Positions 1 to 5,202 of a DNA stretch of 7,708 bases are shown here, piece by piece (the first letter of the stretch is position 1; every line of letters starts with the position of its first letter). This stretch comes from Terriglobia bacterium. GTDB taxonomy: Bacteria; Acidobacteriota; Terriglobia; UBA7540. The DNA lies in contig JASIKV010000444.1 in the NCBI GenBank assembly GCA_030049455.1, positions 1 through 7,708 of the forward strand, read 5' to 3'. Position numbers and translations under genes: made by a program. The notes under the pieces were generated by a model, which was not told the DNA's origin, searched no databases, and saw only the letters and a list, made by a program, of their open reading frames with translations.

Positions 1-162
1 TACAAGAAAATTCTGTCCGCGAAAAAGTGTACATGCGACTGCAATCGCAATGTGCTGGAATGCCGGCGAGTGGATCCCCATTGCTCGACCAGCCTCAAGA
101 TTGCCCAGGATGAGCTGGAAGCGCTGTTGAAGGGACCTGGGCCAGCCACGGCCTCCAAGTAA
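1..162 (+). CDS. Cys-rich CxCxC-motif protein, C-terminal fragment (partial, 5' end outside window)
   Basis: The open frame enters from the left edge and ends at TAA 160-162, leaving the last 53 residues. The fragment carries cysteines at fragment residues 10, 12, 14, 21 and 28, a CxCxC-x6-C-x6-C pattern, followed by a short acidic, probably helical tail rich in Leu, Glu and Ala. The same cysteine spacing recurs exactly in the gene at 752-1177, so the two look like paralogous domains on either side of a DsbD N-terminal-domain gene. From memory, similar clusters occur next to thioredoxin-like domains in envelope proteins of Acidobacteriota and Myxococcota, so a thiol-redox or metal-thiolate role is plausible. 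No enzyme domain is visible in the part seen, and the export signal, if any, lies outside the window. The function is unassigned; that the frame is coding is fairly secure because of the shared motif. Confidence 0.75.
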   Translation, partial: YKKILSAKKCTCDCNRNVLECRRVDPHCSTSLKIAQDELEALLKGPGPATASK

Positions 163-168
163 TCCGCC

Positions 169-188
169 CAGCCTGCAAACCCAGGCTG
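169..188 (+). terminator. Intercistronic GC-rich hairpin after the first Cys-rich gene
   Basis: CAGCCTG at 169-175 and CAGGCTG at 182-188 form a perfect 7-bp stem with a six-base loop, starting six bases after the TAA of the upstream gene. No T-tract follows, so this is at best a weak or factor-assisted terminator. It could equally be an mRNA-stabilising or processing element between cistrons. Confidence 0.35.
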
Positions 189-243
189 CGCACCAAAGTT
201 GGTCAGGCAAGAATCAATTTCACGGGAGCGGGTTGCTCTGCTT

Positions 244-780
244 ATGCAGAAAACGGTTTTGGGGATCTTGCTGGCGATGCTGGCCGTGGGCCCGGCGGGC
301 GCCCAATCAAATACCTCGGTGGTGGAAGCCCACGCAGTGATGGCAACGGACGCGGCGCACGCTGATTCCCCCATCAAGCTCGCCGTCGTCGCGCAAGTGG
401 CGACAGGCTACCACATCAATGCCCACAAGCCTTCGCTGGATTATTTGATTCCCACAGAGATCAAAATGGATCCGGCCAACCCGTTCACAGTGAAGAGTGT
501 CGTGTACCCGAAAGGATCGCTCAAGAGATTCGCATTCTCGGACGCTCCCCTGGCGGTTTACGAAGGCGACGTTCTGGTGGGCGCGATTCTTCAATCCGCG
601 AAGCCGCTGCCGCCGGGAAGTTATACGCTGAAGGCCAGGTTTGCCTATCAGGCTTGCAACGATCACGCCTGCCTGCCGCCCTCGAGCGTGCCCTTAAGCT
701 TGACGATCAAAATCGTTCCGCACAACGTGCCCTTGAAGCCGGTTGAATCCGATGTCTTCCAACGGATCCAATTCGAGTAA
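244..780 (+). CDS. Exported stand-alone DsbD N-terminal (alpha-like) domain protein
   Basis: This 178-residue protein starts with a signal peptide: Lys3, a hydrophobic core at residues 5-16, and a likely cleavage after the AGA at residues 18-20. The rest resembles the periplasmic N-terminal domain of the disulfide reductase DsbD, an immunoglobulin-like fold that passes electrons to substrates through a cysteine pair. The family hallmarks seen are GYHIN at 55-59 and YQACNDHACLPP at 135-146, with Cys138 and Cys143 matching the CxxxxC pair of E. coli DsbD. The transmembrane conduit and C-terminal thioredoxin domain of full-length DsbD are absent, so it must take electrons from another protein or act otherwise. 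The frame is open back to a TTG at 199, but that start would put 15 polar residues before the signal peptide; ATG 244 is preferred. A possible GGGAG lies rather far upstream (224-228). The 3' end overlaps the next gene by 29 bases, suggesting coupled translation. Confidence 0.85.
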   Translation: MQKTVLGILLAMLAVGPAGAQSNTSVVEAHAVMATDAAHADSPIKLAVVAQVATGYHINAHKPSLDYLIPTEIKMDPANPFTVKSVVYPKGSLKRFAFSDAPLAVYEGDVLVGAILQSAKPLPPGSYTLKARFAYQACNDHACLPPSSVPLSLTIKIVPHNVPLKPVESDVFQRIQFE

Positions 781-1177
781 CGCTGCGCCCACACCACCCC
801 CCGAGGGAAAACCCCGCAGTTCCGCCGGCATGGTGGCGCTGAGTGTGATCCTGCTGGCAGGATTGGTGTGGGCGATGGCTCCCGGGCGCGCCAGGTTTAC
901 GCCTTCCCCGCTTCGGCCCGTCCCGGCCGGATGCCCCGAGACCGCGCCGGATTTCACACCCTCGGACATCACGGAAATTGCCGGCGCGGACTTAAGCGCG
1001 CTCTCCAAAGAGCAACGAAGCCGCGTCCTCTATCGCCTGAATATGGAACCCTGCCCGTGCAAATGCAACGTCAGCATCGCCGCGTGCAAAATGAGCCATC
1101 CGAATTGTCCCTTGTGCGGAGACTTGGTGAAAAAGATCATCGCAGAAGAGAAGGCCGGCGCGGAAACCCCAAAATAG
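752..1177 (+). CDS. Membrane-anchored Cys-rich CxCxC/CPLC-motif protein
   Basis: This 141-residue protein has a Ser/Asn/Pro-rich N-terminus (1-25), one membrane segment at about 26-44, a proline-rich linker, and a C-terminal cysteine cluster. Cysteines at 101, 103, 105, 112 and 119 repeat exactly the spacing of the partial gene at 1-162. Cys122 adds a CPLC pair (119-122) of the CxxC type used by thioredoxin-fold and metal-binding proteins, although no thioredoxin fold is present. Cys61 lies alone in the linker. The cluster is probably on the outer face of the inner membrane. The start at ATG 752 lies inside the end of the DsbD-domain gene; a TTG at 743 in the same frame would add three residues. 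No good Shine-Dalgarno is visible, which fits coupling to the upstream gene. A role as redox partner or metal handler for the DsbD-domain protein is inference from the motif and neighbours only. Confidence 0.75.
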   Translation: MSSNGSNSSNAAPTPPPEGKPRSSAGMVALSVILLAGLVWAMAPGRARFTPSPLRPVPAGCPETAPDFTPSDITEIAGADLSALSKEQRSRVLYRLNMEPCPCKCNVSIAACKMSHPNCPLCGDLVKKIIAEEKAGAETPK

Positions 1178-1185
1178 AATTTTGG
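1169..1185 (+). terminator. Inverted repeat spanning the stop of the Cys-rich gene
   Basis: CCAAAAT at 1169-1175 and ATTTTGG at 1179-1185 form a perfect 7-bp stem with a three-base loop that contains most of the TAG stop (1175-1177). The sequence CTTTACTCTCT follows. The stem is AT-rich and the T-tract is broken, so this is a weak terminator candidate. The next gene begins only 26 bases later. Confidence 0.3.
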
Positions 1186-1210
1186 CTTTACTCTCTGGCT
1201 CCCGTCTCCT

Positions 1211-1789
1211 ATGAATGTCGCCGTAATCTCTGACACACACGGATACTTTGATCCTCAGCTCCCGGAACTGCTGCGTGGCGCACAAGAAATTTTGCATGCC
1301 GGGGACATGGGGACCGCCGAAGTGCTCGACCAACTCAACGCCATCGCTCCGACGCATGCGGTGCGCGGGAATATTGATCCTGCATCGCTGGACCTTGCTC
1401 CCACGTTGACCCGCCGGATTGAGAAAACTGAAATCTACATGCTGCATGAACTCCCCAGGCCGCAATCGGTGTTGAAGGAATGGAACGAGGCAAGTCCGCT
1501 TGAAGGGAAAGCTGCGGATCGCTGTCAACGATTTCTTGCAGAATTCCCTGAATCATCCCGGGTGGTGATTTTTGGCCACAGCCACGAGCCCTGCGCCTAT
1601 GTTCTCGGGGGAATTCTCTTCTTCAATCCGGGAAGTGCAGGAAAGAAGCGCTTCTCTCTTCCCCGTTGTTTCGGATTATTGGAGATTTCACGCTCCGGCG
1701 TACGCGCGACTTTTCACGGTCTTGAAAGGTATAATGATGACTTGCCGGCAAGCGCCTGGCTGCCTGTTGGAGAAGCGAGGGCATGGTGA
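1211..1789 (+). CDS. YfcE/MJ0936-type metallophosphoesterase
   Basis: This 192-residue cytosolic protein belongs to the small calcineurin-like phosphodiesterases (Metallophos_2 type), which hydrolyse phosphodiesters with a two-metal centre; the natural substrate is usually unknown. Metal-ligand motifs appear in the expected order: DTH (Asp8, His10), GD (Asp32), GNID (Asn54), a His at 79, GHSH (His123, His125), then the typical NPGS at 139-142. Length matches the family (about 160-190). One oddity is that the His79 motif reads LHE rather than the usual HG. The ATG at 1211 directly precedes the first beta strand (VAVISD), as expected for the family, though no strong ribosome binding site is seen. 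It starts 33 bases after the Cys-rich gene and overlaps the next micro-ORF by 7 bases, so it probably lies in the same transcript. The symbol yfcE is not assigned because orthology is unproven. Confidence 0.9.
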   Translation: MNVAVISDTHGYFDPQLPELLRGAQEILHAGDMGTAEVLDQLNAIAPTHAVRGNIDPASLDLAPTLTRRIEKTEIYMLHELPRPQSVLKEWNEASPLEGKAADRCQRFLAEFPESSRVVIFGHSHEPCAYVLGGILFFNPGSAGKKRFSLPRCFGLLEISRSGVRATFHGLERYNDDLPASAWLPVGEARAW

Positions 1790-1914
1790 AACTGCTGAAG
1801 TTCCTGAAAAACGCCACGGAAGTCATCACCACAGTTGGAGCCGTCCTGGCCGCCGCAATCGTTGTGGTCGAAACCTACCAGACCCTCCGCAAGAAAATGG
1901 ACGCTGCGAAGTAA
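1783..1914 (+). CDS. Small single-pass membrane protein (43 aa), hypothetical
   Basis: A short frame begins at ATG 1783, overlapping the last 7 bases of the phosphoesterase gene, and ends at TAA 1912-1914. The product has a basic N-terminus (Lys3, Lys6, Lys9), a hydrophobic stretch at about residues 14-29 rich in Val, Ala and Ile, and a basic tail with RKK at 36-38, which looks like a one-pass membrane peptide. Third codon positions are mostly G or C like the neighbouring genes, supporting real coding. AGAAG lies seven bases before the ATG, and GAGG lies closer, two bases before it, so it could be translated directly or by termination-reinitiation from the phosphoesterase. I do not recognise a family. 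It might anchor or regulate the phosphoesterase, but that rests on overlap alone. Confidence 0.55.
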   Translation: MVKLLKFLKNATEVITTVGAVLAAAIVVVETYQTLRKKMDAAK

Positions 1915-1967
1915 GCAGGAATTGTGAAGATAAGCCCCAGGGCTCCGCTACCCGCCGCCTGCCCGGC

Positions 1968-3431
1968 CTAATTCCCCTTGTCAATTGTTGGCACTTCAGG
2001 CGAGGACCGGTAAGCCTCGGCGCGGCGAAGCCTATTCACCACGCGGTCCGGCCCAAGCACCAGCATGACATCGAATAATCCCGGCGCCACGCCCTGGCCG
2101 GTCAGCGCCACGCGCGCGGCATTGATCAGCACTCCGGCTTTCACACCCTTTTCTTCCGCCAGAGCGCGCAAGGTCTTTTCCGTGCCCGCCAAATCGAACG
2201 GCTCGGTCGAGGCCAACCGCGCGGCAAGCTCACCCAGCAGCGCGGGGACGGCCGCGTCCTTCCAGAATTTCTTTACAGCCTCGGAATCATAGGCGAATTC
2301 ATCGGCGAAGAATGCGCGAAATGCTCCGCCAAAATCCTTAAGCGTGCGCGCCCTCGATTGCAGAAGCTGAACGGTCTGCCGGAATTTTTCATCTGACTGT
2401 TCTGCGGCCGGCGTTCCCGCGCTCGACAGTTCCTGCTTCACCAAAGGCAGCAGGCGCTCCACGGGCAGGTTGCGCACGTATTCGCTGTTCATCCATGCCA
2501 GCTTTTCGAGGTCAAATACCGCATTGGATTTCGAAACCGCTGCAAGGTCGAAGGCCTGAATCATCTCCTGAATGGAAACGATTTCTTTTTGTCCGGGAGG
2601 AGTCCATCCAAGCAGGGCGAGAAAATTCACCAGGGCTTCCGGCAGAACGCCCTGCTCACGATAAGCTCCCACGGAAGTCGCTCCATGCCGCTTCGAAAGG
2701 CGCTGCTTGTCGGGCCCTAGAATCAGCGGCAAATGCGCGAAGACCGGCACCGGCGCCTCCAGTGCCTGATACATCAGAATCTGCTTCGGCGTGTTGGAGA
2801 TGTGGTCAGCGCCGCGAATGACGTGCGAGATGCGCAAATCCATGTCATCGGCGACGACTCCCAGGTGATAAGTGGGGTGGCCGTCGGAGCGAAGAAGCAC
2901 AAAGTCCTCAAGATCTCGATGCTCAACTTCGATGTGACCGAAAACCAGATCCTCAAAGGTGGTCTGACCCGAATCAGGAACACGAAAGCGCACAGCCGCG
3001 AGTTTGCCCTCGGCCTGAAGGCGCTCGCGGTCAGCTTCCGTCAATCCACGGCAGGTTCCATCATACTTCCACGGACGCCGCTCGGATTCCGCCCTGGCAC
3101 GCTTCGCCTGGAGTTCCTCCGGCGTACAGAAACATGGGTAGGCCCGCCCGGCTTTGACGAGATTCATCGCCATCGCGCGGTAGCGGTCAAGGCGTTGCGA
3201 TTGATAGATGGGCCCTTCGTCCCATTTCAATCCCAGCCATTCCAGGCTTTGCAGAATCGCGGTGGTGAGCTCGGGCTTGGAGCGATCCACGTCCGTATCT
3301 TCGATGCGCAGAATCAGGACGCCGCCCGCGTGCCGGGCGAAGAGCCAGTTGTACAGCGCCGTGCGCGCGCCGCCCACGTGAAGATATCCGGTTGGGGAGG
3401 GCGCAAAGCGAACGCGAATGTGACTCATCAT
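1968..3431 (-). CDS. gltX: Glutamyl-tRNA synthetase (class I)
   Basis: This enzyme charges tRNA with glutamate using ATP, in the cytoplasm. The 487 residues are a normal full length. The N-terminal Rossmann catalytic domain has the HIGH-type signature PSPTGYLHVGG at 11-21. A zinc-site pattern like that of E. coli GluRS is visible (Cys100, Cys102, Tyr123, Cys127). The KMSKS-type loop is KQRLSKRHG at 242-250, followed by the helical anticodon-binding region from about 310 to the end. Two adjacent ATGs, 3431 and 3428, could serve as start; neither has a good Shine-Dalgarno, and either leaves the protein essentially unchanged. The gene follows the GAF-domain gene by 70 bases on the same strand, with a hairpin between them, and converges with the micro-ORF ending at 1914. 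Whether it is the discriminating form, or also charges tRNA-Gln for GatCAB amidation, cannot be told here. Confidence 0.97.
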   Translation of the reverse strand: MMSHIRVRFAPSPTGYLHVGGARTALYNWLFARHAGGVLILRIEDTDVDRSKPELTTAILQSLEWLGLKWDEGPIYQSQRLDRYRAMAMNLVKAGRAYPCFCTPEELQAKRARAESERRPWKYDGTCRGLTEADRERLQAEGKLAAVRFRVPDSGQTTFEDLVFGHIEVEHRDLEDFVLLRSDGHPTYHLGVVADDMDLRISHVIRGADHISNTPKQILMYQALEAPVPVFAHLPLILGPDKQRLSKRHGATSVGAYREQGVLPEALVNFLALLGWTPPGQKEIVSIQEMIQAFDLAAVSKSNAVFDLEKLAWMNSEYVRNLPVERLLPLVKQELSSAGTPAAEQSDEKFRQTVQLLQSRARTLKDFGGAFRAFFADEFAYDSEAVKKFWKDAAVPALLGELAARLASTEPFDLAGTEKTLRALAEEKGVKAGVLINAARVALTGQGVAPGLFDVMLVLGPDRVVNRLRRAEAYRSSPEVPTIDKGN

Positions 3432-3451
3432 CTTGGATCGGAATTGAGAAA

Positions 3452-3476
3452 GCCCCTGGTCAACCGTTCAGGGGGC
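3452..3476 (-). terminator. Hairpin between the GAF gene and gltX
   Basis: On the + strand GCCCCTG at 3452-3458 pairs with CAGGGGGC at 3469-3476, giving a 6-7 bp GC stem (one bulged base if the outer pair forms) and a ten-base loop. Read on the - strand the stem is followed by TTTCTC, a short pyrimidine tract. It begins 26 bases after the GAF stop and ends 20 bases before the gltX start. It may be a weak intrinsic terminator or attenuator that lowers read-through into gltX. Confidence 0.45.
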
Positions 3477-3501
3477 ACTCAGCGGGAAGCCTGCGGAATT
3501 C

Positions 3502-4083
3502 TTAAGGCTTGCCGGAAGTTGCAGGAGCTTTGGACTTGGCCGGCGGAGCAGACGGCAACTCGGAAAAGTATTTCCCCAACACCGAACCCACGGTTCCCAA
3601 TTGGGCCAGGTCCGCCTGCGTGAAGTCGGGGCCGACGGGCTCGCCGGGCCGCGCTTTGCGGCTGATTTGGATGCATCCCACGACCTTCCCATCCACGATC
3701 ATGGGGGAACTGATGATTTTCTGAATGGGAACGGCCTTCTCCTGCTCGGAAAGGTCGACGGCCTCGAAAACCGTAGCATGCTTGTAAGTCGGAAAATTGT
3801 TCACGATCTCGCCGCGCTTGTCGCGAATGGTCTTGGCGGCCAGGGAGTGGGTGGTGGTAATGGGAATGGCTCCGACCACCGCGAGTTTGACGGGAAAGAT
3901 GAAACTCAGCACGCGGGCATCCGGCGCCAGCCGCAGGATGGCCACCTCCTCCTTCTTGGCCTTAAACCCATTTGAAATCTGCGCGGCCAGGCGATTCAAA
4001 TCCTGCTCCGTCGGAGGTGCATTGGTTTTCCGCATCTCGTCAACGATCTTTGCAACAATCAAAACCAAGTCCATTTCCGCCAT
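3502..4083 (-). CDS. GAF-domain protein, putative sensor
   Basis: This 193-residue soluble protein is probably a single GAF domain spanning about residues 30-175, after a short N-terminal helix and before a Pro/Ala/Lys-rich tail (176-193). GAF-like features are the alternating strands, the central helix region with a conserved-looking NNFPTYKH (95-102), and the late strand pair ISSPMIVDGKVVGCIQIS (124-141), which resembles the GAF pattern of a pledge-like 'P+++.+G+++G+++++' ending. No catalytic, DNA-binding or kinase output domain is present, so it may sense a small molecule or redox state and act through a partner. Cys137 is the only cysteine. The ATG at 4083 has GGAG (4093-4096 on the complement) nine bases upstream, and a promoter lies just beyond. 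The gene precedes gltX and is probably partly co-transcribed with it. The ligand is unknown. Confidence 0.75.
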   Translation of the reverse strand: MAEMDLVLIVAKIVDEMRKTNAPPTEQDLNRLAAQISNGFKAKKEEVAILRLAPDARVLSFIFPVKLAVVGAIPITTTHSLAAKTIRDKRGEIVNNFPTYKHATVFEAVDLSEQEKAVPIQKIISSPMIVDGKVVGCIQISRKARPGEPVGPDFTQADLAQLGTVGSVLGKYFSELPSAPPAKSKAPATSGKP

Positions 4084-4113
4084 TACGATTCACTCCGAAG
4101 AGAGTTTCGAGGT

Positions 4114-4141
4114 TGCTGACAATTATACCCAAGGTGCTGAC
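4114..4141. repeat. Direct repeat TGCTGAC, 21-base period, bracketing the GAF -10 box
   Basis: TGCTGAC occurs at 4114-4120 and again at 4135-4141. The 21-base period is two helical turns, so both copies face the same side of DNA, and they lie on either side of the -10 box (4122-4127). This is the arrangement of a repressor site, but with only seven matching bases chance cannot be excluded. Confidence 0.35.
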
Positions 4142-4150
4142 GGCAAGCAA
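4122..4150 (-). promoter_or_regulatory. Sigma70-type promoter for the GAF gene
   Basis: On the - strand a perfect TATAAT -10 box occupies 4127-4122, with TTGCTT (first three of six -35 positions matched) 17 bases upstream at 4150-4145. The predicted start of transcription is near 4115, giving a leader of about 30 bases that includes the GGAG ribosome binding site. The -35 box is weak, which fits a regulated promoter. Confidence 0.55.
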
Positions 4151-4228
4151 CGCCGCATTGCATCGCATGGCCACACCGCGCCCATGCGCACTCCCTTTCA
4201 TCGGACAAAAAATCCCAAAAGTTTAGGT

Positions 4229-4258
4229 TTGACAATTCCTTCCGCGCATCCTGATAAT
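4229..4258 (+). promoter_or_regulatory. Strong sigma70-type promoter for the cyclophilin genes
   Basis: A perfect TTGACA -35 box at 4229-4234 is followed after 18 bases by GATAAT at 4253-4258 (five of six consensus positions; TGATAA with a 17-base spacer is the alternative register). A T-rich/A-rich stretch lies just upstream. Transcription should start near 4265, leaving a leader of about 140 bases before the ATG at 4408. Confidence 0.7.
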
Positions 4259-4331
4259 TGCTTTCTCCTGAATTATGTTTCATCACTGTCATTCTCGAGC
4301 GCTTGTTTGTGCGCTTCCGGCGTTCTGCGCA

Positions 4332-4372
4332 GCGGGCACGTCGGCGCAATAAACGATGCGCCGGTAACCCGC
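4332..4372 (+). promoter_or_regulatory. Leader stem-loop upstream of the exported cyclophilin gene
   Basis: CGGCGCA (4342-4348) and TGCGCCG (4357-4363) make a perfect 7-bp stem with an eight-base A-rich loop. GCGGG (4332-4336) and CCCGC (4368-4372) can pair outside it across a small internal loop. The structure ends 26 bases before the GGAGG ribosome binding site. No T-tract follows, so a terminator is unlikely; an RNA stability or translation-control element is possible. Confidence 0.45.
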
Positions 4373-4398
4373 GAGGGCGCGCCTTTCGAGATTCTTGT

Positions 4399-4403
4399 GG
4401 AGG
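4399..4403 (+). promoter_or_regulatory. Ribosome binding site fixing the start of the exported cyclophilin
   Basis: GGAGG ends four bases before ATG 4408. It supports that internal start over the longer open frame, and the protein then begins directly with a signal peptide. Confidence 0.7.
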
Positions 4404-4407
4404 ATTC

Positions 4408-5151
4408 ATGCGAAAGCCAACCATTCTGATCCTATTCATCGCTGTCCTGATGCTGGGGGCGATTGCTGCCGCGCCCGCGCCGCAGGGCGGATCGGGGGCC
4501 AAGACAACTTCGACCTCGCAAAGGAGCGCCGGCAGCAGCGGGTCCTTGCTCAGCCCTTCATCGCTGAAATTGCAAGCGCCCGCGCTCTTCGGCGCCCAGT
4601 TCGTCACCACCAAGGGCGAATTCATCATTGAAGTAACGCGCTCGTGGTCGCCGCGCGGCGCGGATCGCTTCTACAACCTGGTGAAGTACCACTTCTTCGA
4701 CAACGCCTCGTTCTTCCGCGTGGTTCCGGGCTTCGTCGTGCAATTCGGAATCAGCGCCCGGCCGGACGTCACGCGCGCCTGGCGAAACACCAACATCCCT
4801 GACGATCCTGTGATGCAGACCAACTCGCGCGGAACGGTCACCTTTGCGACCGCAGGACCCAACACGCGCACCACTCAACTCTTCATCAACCTGGGTGAAA
4901 ATGCCGCGCTCGACAATCAGGGATTCTCTCCAATCGGCAAAGTCATCAGCGGCATGGAGGTGGTTGACTCGCTTTACAGCGAGTACGGCGACGGCCCGCC
5001 CTCCGGCCACGGGCCCGATCAGGACCTCATCGAAAACCAGGGCAAGCCGTACCTCGACCGGGTCTTCCCGCAGCTCGACTCGATCAAGACAGCGACGATC
5101 GTGCCGCTCCCGCAGGCCGCGCCGCCCAAGCCGGCGGCAACGTCAAAGTAA
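4408..5151 (+). CDS. Exported cyclophilin-type peptidyl-prolyl cis-trans isomerase
   Basis: This 247-residue protein catalyses cis-trans isomerisation of proline peptide bonds to help envelope proteins fold. A signal peptide is clear: Arg2/Lys3, hydrophobic core 5-19, likely cleavage after an Ala near 20-22, no lipobox Cys. A low-complexity Ser/Thr/Gly linker (27-50) leads to the cyclophilin domain (about 62-232). Core signatures are SFFRVVPGFVVQFG at 101-114 (catalytic Arg104, Phe109, Gln112), RGTVTFATAG at 141-150, TQLFINL at 156-162 and IGKVISGMEVVDSL at 176-189. The Trp and His that correspond to CypA Trp121 and His126 are replaced, so cyclosporin binding should be poor. After the core, a GHGPDQ-to-FPQLDSI extension (200-226) resembles a subgroup of bacterial cyclophilins, and the tail is Pro/Ala-rich. 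The gene is followed 51 bases later by a cytosolic cyclophilin and is probably the first gene of that operon. It is PpiA-like in location; orthology is not claimed. Confidence 0.92.
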   Translation: MRKPTILILFIAVLMLGAIAAAPAPQGGSGAKTTSTSQRSAGSSGSLLSPSSLKLQAPALFGAQFVTTKGEFIIEVTRSWSPRGADRFYNLVKYHFFDNASFFRVVPGFVVQFGISARPDVTRAWRNTNIPDDPVMQTNSRGTVTFATAGPNTRTTQLFINLGENAALDNQGFSPIGKVISGMEVVDSLYSEYGDGPPSGHGPDQDLIENQGKPYLDRVFPQLDSIKTATIVPLPQAAPPKPAATSK

Positions 5152-5191
5152 ACACGCGCTCCCTTCCACCGGGATGGACGCCAATTCAGCC

Positions 5192-5197
5192 AAGGAG
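5192..5197 (+). promoter_or_regulatory. Strong ribosome binding site of the cytosolic cyclophilin gene
   Basis: AAGGAG ends five bases before ATG 5203, a near-ideal Shine-Dalgarno that confirms this start and suggests high expression. Confidence 0.75.
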
Positions 5198-5202
5198 ATT
5201 TC

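Larger units (their letters stand above)
4084..4407. other. Divergent regulatory region between the GAF gene and the exported cyclophilin gene
   Basis: These 324 bases hold no convincing gene. They contain a - strand promoter near the GAF gene, a + strand promoter near the middle, a pair of direct TGCTGAC repeats 21 bases apart, an inverted repeat (CGCATGG 4164-4170 and CCATGCG 4182-4188), and a leader hairpin before the cyclophilin start. The frame of the cyclophilin gene stays open through 4258-4407, but that stretch lies across the promoter and leader and is not taken as coding. Confidence 0.7.

Noticed and set aside
992..1528. - strand open frame of 178 codons across the Cys-rich and phosphoesterase genes
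   Set aside because: It spans two well-supported + strand genes and their junction, and its product shows no domain.
1730..1735. Perfect TATAAT inside the phosphoesterase gene, 48 bases before the micro-ORF
   Set aside because: No -35-like hexamer occurs at 16-19 bases upstream, and the bases encode part of a normal phosphoesterase tail.
3432..3501. Possible T-box leader upstream of gltX
   Set aside because: The gap is only 70 bases, too short for a T-box, and no T-box consensus or specifier stem is visible; only a simple hairpin is present.
2733..3623. Long + strand open frame of 296 codons antisense to gltX
   Set aside because: It lies opposite the highly conserved gltX N-terminal half, has no recognisable domain, and its composition is what a GC-rich gene produces in its complement.
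4083..4628. - strand open frame of 181 codons running through the divergent region into the cyclophilin gene
   Set aside because: It covers both predicted promoters and the start of the exported cyclophilin, is rich in Arg and has no domain; treated as chance.
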